The translations under genes and the position numbers were made by a program. Source: Prochlorococcus sp. RS04 (GTDB lineage: Bacteria; Cyanobacteriota; Cyanobacteriia; PCC-6307; Cyanobiaceae). Taken from it: a stretch of 64,000 nt of DNA. Below are positions 57,950-64,000 of the stretch, in pieces (the first letter of the stretch is position 1; each line of letters starts with the position of its first letter). The DNA lies in NCBI RefSeq assembly GCF_001989455.1, contig NZ_CP018346.1, positions 620,001 to 684,000 of the forward strand. The letters run 5' to 3'. The notes beneath the pieces were generated by a model that worked only from the letters and a program-made list of their open reading frames with translations, did not search any database and was not told the DNA's origin.

Positions 57950-58840
57950 TTGAAATCAAAACTTCAGCAGACTTTAGAAAAAAGATCTAAGGTAATAACG
58001 GCGGAGTTAATGCCGCCAAGAGGTGGAAGCCCCATAAGATCTCTTAAGATAGCACAACTTTTGAAAGATAAGGTACATGCTGTTAACATTACCGATGGAA
58101 GTAGAGCTGTTATGAAAATGTGCAGCTTGGCAATGTCCAAACTATTACTGGAAAATGGGATAGAACCAATAATGCAAGTTTCTTGCAGAGATCGTAATAA
58201 AATTGCTTTACAATCAGACATTCTGGGAGCAAATGCTTTAGGAATTAGAAACATCTTATGCATTACTGGTGATTCAGTAAAAGCTGGGGATCAACAAGAT
58301 GCCAAGGCCGTACATGAATTTGAGTCTGTTAGATTGCTTCAACAAATTCAGTCTTTCAATCAAGGAATTGATCCTACTCTAGGAGAACTTTCCGATAAAA
58401 AAACATTTATTTTTGCAGGTGCTGCAGCTGATCCAAATTGCAGAAATAAAAGAAGTCTAGAAAATAGAATGAGAAAGAAAAAAGAGGCTGGAGCTGGATT
58501 TATACAAACACAAATGGTTATGGAAAAAGAAAATTTGATAGAGTTTTGTGAAAAGATTAGCGAGCCTCTTGAAATTCCTGTAATTGCAGGTGTATTCCTA
58601 TTAAAGTCTTACAAAAACGCTCTCTTCATAAACAAATACGTTCCAGGCGCAGACATCCCTGAAAATATCTTAAATCGTCTAAAAGATGCTAAAGAGCCAT
58701 TACAAGAAGGTATTAAAATTGCAGCTGAACAAGCTCATGATTTTATGAATATCGCAAATGGTGTTCATATAATGGCCGTAAAATCAGAGCATTTAATTCC
58801 TGAGATTATTGAAAAAGCTAATCTTAGTCTGGAATATTAA
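57950..58840 (+). CDS. metF: Methylenetetrahydrofolate reductase
   Basis: Reduces 5,10-methylene-THF to 5-methyl-THF for methionine synthesis; FAD enzyme with a TIM-barrel. It has 296 residues: ITAELMPPRGGSPIRSL (catalytic glutamate region), QVSCRDRNKIALQSDILGA, ITGDSVKAGD, the middle FIFAGAAADPN, GAGFIQTQMV and a NGVHIMAV end. The start is TTG after GTAGGAAAC, a fair ribosome binding site. It overlaps the nucleotidyltransferase gene by 17 bases at the 3' end. Confidence 0.93.
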   Translation: MKSKLQQTLEKRSKVITAELMPPRGGSPIRSLKIAQLLKDKVHAVNITDGSRAVMKMCSLAMSKLLLENGIEPIMQVSCRDRNKIALQSDILGANALGIRNILCITGDSVKAGDQQDAKAVHEFESVRLLQQIQSFNQGIDPTLGELSDKKTFIFAGAAADPNCRNKRSLENRMRKKKEAGAGFIQTQMVMEKENLIEFCEKISEPLEIPVIAGVFLLKSYKNALFINKYVPGADIPENILNRLKDAKEPLQEGIKIAAEQAHDFMNIANGVHIMAVKSEHLIPEIIEKANLSLEY

Positions 58841-60002
58841 TCAAATCAGTACCTAATAATTCTGCCATAGCTTTCTGCTGAGGCGATGGCTCAGTCAAAT
58901 CAGATCTTCTTGAATCTGCTATTAACCAATCTAAAGATGCATCTTGCAAATCAAAGTGATCTCCATTTTTACCGACACAATATTTACCAAACACTAACTT
59001 ATCCATAAGTCTTACACCTTTACCAATTTTAGAATAATCAAAAATAATTGAATTATCTATGGTTGCTCCCTCGCAAATGCAACAACTTGGACCAATCATA
59101 GAAGGGCCAATAATAGTTGCTCCATCTTCGATCCTAGTCATACCTCCTATATAAACCGGCCCAGTAATATTAACCTTTTCCCAGTTAGCCGCTACATTCA
59201 AGCCGGTAAAAACTCCTGGTTTTATTTCCTTACCTGGTATTTGCACTTGTCTTACTTTACCTTGTAGAACATTTCTAATAGCACTCCAATAATCAGGAAC
59301 TTTTCCAATATCTACCCATTCAAAATCCATTGGTAATGCAAAAAATGGTAAATCCATTTCAACAAGTTTAGGAAAAAGATCAGCTCCAATATCAAATTTC
59401 TCTGCTGAAGGTATATAATCAAAAATTTCAGGTTCGAAAAGATAAATTCCTGTATTTATAGAATCACTTAAAGCTTGATCAACTGTTGGCTTTTCCTGAA
59501 AAGCCTTTATTCTCCCATTTTCATCAGAAACTACGACACCGTAACTTGATACTTGATCTTTAGTTACCTTCTTTGTTATTAAGCTTGCAATAGCTCCTTT
59601 CTGCTTATGTTTTTTAACAGCTTGAGTTAAATCTAGATCAACTAAAGCATCACCACATAAAACAACAAAAGTTTCATCAAAGAAATTTTGAAAATCCTGA
59701 ATTTTTTTTAATCCTCCTGCGGATCCCAAAGCATCACCTATTAATTCTCCATCTTCAATTCTTCCCTCAAAACTATAAGCAATTTCTACTCCAAATCTTT
59801 GCCCATCCCTAAAATAATTTTCAATTTCTTCAGCCAGATGAGAAACATTTACCATTATTTCCTTAAAGTTATGTTCTCTTAAAAGTTCCAAGAGAAACTC
59901 CATAACAGGTTTTTGCAAAATCGGAATCATCGGTTTCGGAATCACATGCGTAATAGGCTGAACACGTGTACCCTTACCTGCAGCAAGTATCATTGCCTTC
60001 AT
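58824..60002 (-). CDS. Sugar-phosphate nucleotidyltransferase (GDP-mannose/dTDP-sugar type)
   Basis: Protein of 392 residues with a GT-A-like nucleotidyltransferase domain (AAGKGTRVQPITHVIPKPMIPILQKPVMEFLLELLREH at the N-terminus, VVLCGDALVDLDLTQAVKKH, GINTGIYLFEPEIFDYIP) and a C-terminal left-handed beta-helix region (about 260-350, with MIGPSCCICEGATIDNSIIFDYSKIG). It makes an NDP-sugar for cell-surface polysaccharides; whether mannose-1-phosphate guanylyl- or glucose-1-phosphate thymidylyltransferase cannot be settled by eye. It is upstream of metF's end and follows scpA in the same direction. Confidence 0.88.
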   Translation of the reverse strand: MKAMILAAGKGTRVQPITHVIPKPMIPILQKPVMEFLLELLREHNFKEIMVNVSHLAEEIENYFRDGQRFGVEIAYSFEGRIEDGELIGDALGSAGGLKKIQDFQNFFDETFVVLCGDALVDLDLTQAVKKHKQKGAIASLITKKVTKDQVSSYGVVVSDENGRIKAFQEKPTVDQALSDSINTGIYLFEPEIFDYIPSAEKFDIGADLFPKLVEMDLPFFALPMDFEWVDIGKVPDYWSAIRNVLQGKVRQVQIPGKEIKPGVFTGLNVAANWEKVNITGPVYIGGMTRIEDGATIIGPSMIGPSCCICEGATIDNSIIFDYSKIGKGVRLMDKLVFGKYCVGKNGDHFDLQDASLDWLIADSRRSDLTEPSPQQKAMAELLGTDLINIPD

Positions 60003-60050
60003 GAATTCTAAACCTCTTTTTAAAGATTATACGTTATTACTAATAAGCTC

Positions 60051-60872
60051 CTAAACAGCAGAAGGAACGGTCTTGCTTACATCAAGATTCTCTATAGGCA
60101 ATTGAGCTAAACCTCCTTCAGGAATTATTCTTTTAATTTGAATTGGGCCATATAAGGAGTTAATTTGTTTAATTTCAATTTTGTTTTCAGATGATAAAAA
60201 TAACAAGGCCCAAAAAACCCCCAAACGATCTTTATCTAAATCATTTTTTACAACAGCTTGCCATTTCTCAACTAGATATTCAAAATCTGTCCACTGTAAT
60301 GCTTTTTCCCACCCATCAATAAATTTACCTAGTGCTTTAGTGGTTTCCGGTAGTTTCTCACGATGCGCTAATGATTTCACTTGAGAAATTAAAGCTTTAT
60401 CTGAATATTTTTTATTTCTTTTTCTCTTCATTAGTAGAAGGTCTTGGGTTTCTATAACTTCAGCAATAGACTCTAACTGACTTACCAGTTCTCCCAGAGT
60501 TGTTGTACGTTTGAGAATTGGTTGTGCTATTGACCTCCTCCTTAGATATTTTTCAGGATATTTTGGTATATCAAATTCTTGGTCAATCCAATCTTGATCA
60601 TCCAAGTCAAAATCATCTTCAAAATCGGAAGAATTATCTTTGAAAACATCAGATTCCAAAACTTGAGCCTTTAAATTAACCAGTACGGAAGCAGCAAAAA
60701 AAGCTTCGCTTGTCTCAGATAAATCCTTATGATAGGAACTTTTGCTATATGATTTGCTGCCGAAAGATTGTGAATATTGCTCTAAAAAACTATCAATTAC
60801 ACTTATTACATCAATATCCCATGGATCAAGATCACCTTTACCTGCGGCGTCTTGAAGAAACTTAATCAACAA
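60051..60872 (-). CDS. scpA: Segregation and condensation protein A (start uncertain)
   Basis: Kleisin subunit of the SMC-ScpAB condensin. The 273-residue reading uses tandem TTG codons (60870-60872, 60867-60869). Core features are KFLQDAAGKGDLDPWDIDVISVIDSFLEQ, LVNLKAQVLES and the C-terminal winged-helix part (VFWALLFLSSENKIEIKQ). The conserved GPxxLL segment lies just upstream of the TTGs as HRQQLGPRLL, in an open frame back to a TAA at 60954-60956 that contains no ATG, GTG or TTG. Either the N-terminus is short or a rare ATT-type start is used. It is the rightmost of a leftward pair with the nucleotidyltransferase. Confidence 0.85.
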   Translation of the reverse strand: MLIKFLQDAAGKGDLDPWDIDVISVIDSFLEQYSQSFGSKSYSKSSYHKDLSETSEAFFAASVLVNLKAQVLESDVFKDNSSDFEDDFDLDDQDWIDQEFDIPKYPEKYLRRRSIAQPILKRTTTLGELVSQLESIAEVIETQDLLLMKRKRNKKYSDKALISQVKSLAHREKLPETTKALGKFIDGWEKALQWTDFEYLVEKWQAVVKNDLDKDRLGVFWALLFLSSENKIEIKQINSLYGPIQIKRIIPEGGLAQLPIENLDVSKTVPSAV

Positions 60873-60995
60873 TCTAGGCCCTAATTGTTGTCTATGAATA
60901 GGGTTGTAGTTAGATATTTTTAAATTGGTAATAACTATACATAAGATATACCCTTAATTATTTAATGCCAAACAATATCGCATTAATTTTAAAAA
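60873..60995. other. Gap with likely N-terminal scpA extension
   Basis: The region upstream of the scpA TTG starts is open in the scpA frame to 60954 and encodes residues that look like the family N-terminus. The rest, towards ndhD, is AT-rich with no clear feature. Confidence 0.4.
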
Positions 60996-62636
60996 TTATA
61001 TAGTTGGAGCTTTTAGGATCTCATTTGTTTTAGTTCCTGAAAAAATATTTGTTTTCACAGCACTTTTAACTGCAGTTAAATCTCGATCGACCAAATTATT
61101 GATAGATGCAATGTAACTTTCAGTAACTAATCTTGGGTACAAACCTATTCCGATAATTGGTAAAAGTAAACAAGCAATAATATAAACTTCCCTTGGCTCT
61201 GCATCTATAAGTTTTCGTTCTTCGATCAATTTAGGATTTTCTTTACCAAAGAAAATTTCTCGTAACATTGAAAGTAGATAAATAGGAGTAAGTATTACAC
61301 CGATAGCAGCTAAAGAAGCCATCACTACCCTAAACGGAAGTGTATACACTTCATCAGTAACAAATCCTGTAAATACCATCAATTCGGAAACAAATCCACT
61401 CATACCAGGCAAGGCTAGGGAGGCAAGGGAGCAAGCAGTCCATAGGGCAAACATGATTCTCATTTTTTGTCCTACACCACTCATTTCATCAAGTTTAAGA
61501 GTCTTTGTTCTGTCATAGGTGGCACCAACAAGAAAAAATAAACTTGCACCGATTAATCCATGACTAACCATTTGCAGCATAGCTCCACTTGTTCCAAGGC
61601 TACTAAAACTCCCTATACCAATAAGAACAAAACCCATATGACTTATCGAACTATATGCAATTTTTCTTTTAAGATTTCTTTGAGCAAAAGAAGTTAATGC
61701 AGCATAAATTATATTGACTACCCCTAGAACTATTAATAATGGGGCAAATTGAGCATGAGCAACGGGTAATAATTGTGCATTAAATCTTAAAAGAGCATAT
61801 CCTCCCATCTTTAATAAAATTCCTGCTAGAAGCATATGAACAGGAGCTGTAGCCTCTCCATGCGCATCTGGAAGCCAAGTATGAAGAGGTACTATTGGTA
61901 GTTTTACTCCAAATGCAATTAAAAGCCCGATATAACATAATATTTGGAATTTTTGACTAAAATCTTGAGCTGCCAAGTGAGAAAACTCAAAGTTCGGAAT
62001 TTCTGTGCCATAGAACCCCATTGCTAACGCTGCCAAAAGGATGAAGATAGAACTACCAGCTGTATAAATAATGAATTTTGTTGCTGCATATTGTCGATTT
62101 TTGCCACCCCATATAGCTAATAATAAATAAACGGGAATTAACTCAAGTTCCCAAGTCAGAAAGAATAAAAGCATATCTTGTACTGCAAACACAGCGATTT
62201 GCCCACCATCCATAACCAATATCAAAAAGAAAAATAACTTTGGTTTGAACTTAACTGGCCATGCAGCAAGAACTGCTAAAGCAGTTATAAAACTAGTCAA
62301 CAATATTAACGGCATAGACATGCCATCAGCGCCAACAGACCAAGTAAGACCTAAATCAGGGAGCCAGCTAATATTTTCTTTCAGTTGAACATTTTCATTA
62401 CTAATATCAAAGCCATTTATATATGAACCTACAGTTATTAAAAAAGTTATTAATGCAATAGACAATGCAAACCATCTCACCTCTTTGCCATCCCCTTTAT
62501 CTGGGAAAAAAGGTATCACAAATGCACTACCAATCGGGAATAAAATTGAAGCAGATAACCAAGGAAAATTTGACAATCCAGCTCCCAAAGTTCCCAACAT
62601 TTGTGTCGCAAAATGTGTATAAAAATAAGTGCTCAA
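60996..62636 (-). CDS. ndhD: NDH-1 subunit D (NuoM-like)
   Basis: Antiporter-like proton-pumping membrane subunit, 546 residues with about 14 helices. Family features are the [29 protein letters not shown] segment with the lysine/glutamate of the proton path, [36 protein letters not shown], and [12 protein letters not shown]. The long N-terminal extension and normal end suit the cyanobacterial NdhD1 type used for respiration and cyclic flow, but sub-type is inferred. It lies directly downstream of ndhF in the same direction. Confidence 0.96.
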   Translation of the reverse strand: MSTYFYTHFATQMLGTLGAGLSNFPWLSASILFPIGSAFVIPFFPDKGDGKEVRWFALSIALITFLITVGSYINGFDISNENVQLKENISWLPDLGLTWSVGADGMSMPLILLTSFITALAVLAAWPVKFKPKLFFFLILVMDGGQIAVFAVQDMLLFFLTWELELIPVYLLLAIWGGKNRQYAATKFIIYTAGSSIFILLAALAMGFYGTEIPNFEFSHLAAQDFSQKFQILCYIGLLIAFGVKLPIVPLHTWLPDAHGEATAPVHMLLAGILLKMGGYALLRFNAQLLPVAHAQFAPLLIVLGVVNIIYAALTSFAQRNLKRKIAYSSISHMGFVLIGIGSFSSLGTSGAMLQMVSHGLIGASLFFLVGATYDRTKTLKLDEMSGVGQKMRIMFALWTACSLASLALPGMSGFVSELMVFTGFVTDEVYTLPFRVVMASLAAIGVILTPIYLLSMLREIFFGKENPKLIEERKLIDAEPREVYIIACLLLPIIGIGLYPRLVTESYIASINNLVDRDLTAVKSAVKTNIFSGTKTNEILKAPTI

Positions 62637-62721
62637 TTTAATAAGAAATTTATCTTAAATAAAGTCTAGAAATTTTCTGTATTTTTTCACCCCAATGGAC
62701 AGTGAAGACACACAATTGTAA

Positions 62722-64000
62722 TTAAGATACTTGTGGGGATTGAATACCAAATATAGCAACTAGTAGAATTACCCCTCCAAAAACAATAAGCGCATAAAAT
62801 TGAGCCCTACCAGTCTCAAAATATTTTAAACCTTCTCCACTACCTAAAGTTACGAGTCCAGTAAGATTTACAACGCCATCAACAACCTTAGAATCAACCT
62901 CTAAGACTTCTTTAGCAAGTTTTCTACTACCCTTAACAAAAAGTTTTTCATTAATATCATCTAAATACCATTTTTTGGATAAAAACTTGTTGATACTAGG
63001 AAACTTTTCGGCAAATAAAACTGATAAATTAATTTTTTTCACAAAATATGCCTGATAAGCAATAATGATTCCTGCTGATGCAATAAGAACTGAAGCTATC
63101 GCTAAAGGCAAAAATTCTTTTAATTCGAATGCTTTTGCAGCAGTCTCTGCTTCTTCAGGATCTAGTAAATTTGCAATTTTGCTATCCCATGGAAGTCCCA
63201 TAAAACCGATAATTAGAGACGGTACAGCTAGAAATACTAAGGGAAATGTCATTGACCAGGGTGACTCATGAATAGAGCCATGCTCTTCATGCTGTTCTTC
63301 ATTTTCTTCATCTTGGTTTGTTTTAGAGGCTATTAGAAGCTCTTTTTGCAATTCTTTATCCTCCCCTCTGAAATCTCCTTCAAATGTCAAGAAATAAAGC
63401 CTAAACATATAAAAAGCAGTCATACCAGCTGTTAGAAGTCCTATAAACCAAAAAGCTGGAAATGATATAAAAGCATTTCCGAGGATCTCGTCTTTACTCC
63501 AAAAACCTGCCAATGGGGGAATACCACTAATTGCTATGCAACCTATTAAAAATGTTGTTGATGTATATGGCATTTTTTTTCTTAAACCGCCCATTAATCT
63601 CATATCTTGAGCTAATACAGGCTGATGACCAACTACTTCTTCCATAGCATGTATTACTGAACCAGATCCCAAAAAGAGCATTGCTTTAAAGCAAGCATGA
63701 GTCACTAAATGAAAAATTCCTGCAACTGGTGCTCCACAACCCATCGCAAGCATCATATAACCAAGCTGAGAGACTGTGCTATAAGCTAAACCTTTTTTTA
63801 GATCCATTTGGGTCAAAGCTATAGAGGCTCCTAAAAAACAAGTAATCGTACCAACTAAAGCAATAATGAACTGAATAGAGGGAAATATTGAATACAAAGG
63901 TTGAAGTCTTGCTACAAGAAATATGCCTGCAGCAACCATTGTTGCAGCATGGATAAGTGCAGAAATAGGTGTAGGGCCTTCCATCGCATCAGGCAACCAG
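62722..64000 (-). CDS. ndhF: NDH-1 subunit F (NuoL-like), C-terminal part
   Basis: Cut by the right edge of the window: the frame is open to base 64000 (reads WLPDAMEGPTPISALIHAATMVAAGIFL), so the true start and about the first 230-240 residues are missing. The visible 426 residues include STVSQLGYMMLAMGCG, FHLVTHACFKAMLFLGSGSVIHAM, the GGLRKKMPYT loop and WSKDEILGNAF segments of the antiporter family, then a long charged loop (about 225-245, EENEEQHEEHGSIH) and a C-terminal membrane helix (FGGVILLVAIFGI). It pumps protons and lies upstream of ndhD in the leftward direction. Confidence 0.96.
   Translation of the reverse strand, partial: WLPDAMEGPTPISALIHAATMVAAGIFLVARLQPLYSIFPSIQFIIALVGTITCFLGASIALTQMDLKKGLAYSTVSQLGYMMLAMGCGAPVAGIFHLVTHACFKAMLFLGSGSVIHAMEEVVGHQPVLAQDMRLMGGLRKKMPYTSTTFLIGCIAISGIPPLAGFWSKDEILGNAFISFPAFWFIGLLTAGMTAFYMFRLYFLTFEGDFRGEDKELQKELLIASKTNQDEENEEQHEEHGSIHESPWSMTFPLVFLAVPSLIIGFMGLPWDSKIANLLDPEEAETAAKAFELKEFLPLAIASVLIASAGIIIAYQAYFVKKINLSVLFAEKFPSINKFLSKKWYLDDINEKLFVKGSRKLAKEVLEVDSKVVDGVVNLTGLVTLGSGEGLKYFETGRAQFYALIVFGGVILLVAIFGIQSPQVS

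Overview
The window is strongly AT-rich, gene-dense cyanobacterial chromosome. It looks like a small-genome marine Prochlorococcus of the high-light type. The reasons are the low GC, very short intergenic gaps, frequent GTG/TTG starts, NDH-1 genes (ndhH, ndhAIGE, ndhD, ndhF), chlorophyll synthesis (chlM), phylloquinone synthesis (menF/A/C/E plus a thioesterase), a BicA/SbtA-type bicarbonate uptake module and a small PedR-like LuxR regulator. The genus is an inference from gene content and composition; no database search was possible. I saw no rRNA, tRNA, CRISPR array, insertion sequence, prophage or integrase, and no intergenic gap longer than 300 bases.

Layout. 1-3.5 kb: the 5' part of hemB faces a likely bicarbonate-uptake operon (SulP/BicA-like, SbtA-like, SbtB-like PII). 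3.5-8 kb: a thioredoxin-reductase-like flavoprotein without recognisable NADPH motifs, a small helical protein overlapping a UbiB-family kinase, and enolase. 8.2-14.4 kb: clpB2, secE, nusG, rplK, rplA, rplJ, rplL, with an L10-type leader before rplJ. 14.4-20.5 kb: rnhA, pyrD, a CobC/CobD-like aminotransferase, murG, an unrecognised exported protein and pgk. 20.7-32.3 kb: rbgA, an RluA-family synthase, a double-ATPase ABC protein, a Rel/SpoT enzyme, a DUF2062 protein, mnmE, nadC, argS and a HisC-like aminotransferase. 32.3-35.9 kb: a leftward run prfB, DUF3285, ybeY, dgkA, trpG and a metallo-beta-lactamase-fold protein. prfB carries the classical in-frame UGA with a +1 frameshift site. 36-42.2 kb: glutaredoxin and gshB, then the phylloquinone cluster. 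42.2-50.3 kb: ndhH, rsmH, a cysteine desulfurase, a LuxR-type response regulator, chlM, purE, cysC, a SUI1-type factor, trpB and a rhodanese. 50.4-57.4 kb: a DUF3352-like protein, gltA, ndhA-I-G-E, nadK and a CYTH protein. 57.4-64 kb: a 62-residue ORF overlapping the pedR-like gene tail to tail, metF, a sugar nucleotidyltransferase, scpA, ndhD and ndhF (cut by the window edge).

Most of this is core metabolism: inorganic carbon uptake, NDH-1 electron transport, quinone, chlorophyll and glutathione synthesis, and translation. I found no credible undescribed multi-gene system. The best second-look items are the flavoprotein without NADPH motifs, the prfB recoding site with a weak upstream Shine-Dalgarno element, the hydrolase-fold protein that lost its metal motif, the scpA gene whose conserved N-terminus lies upstream of any standard start codon, a perfect 15-bp inverted repeat between eno and clpB2, and the PedR-like regulator with a C-terminal cysteine cluster.
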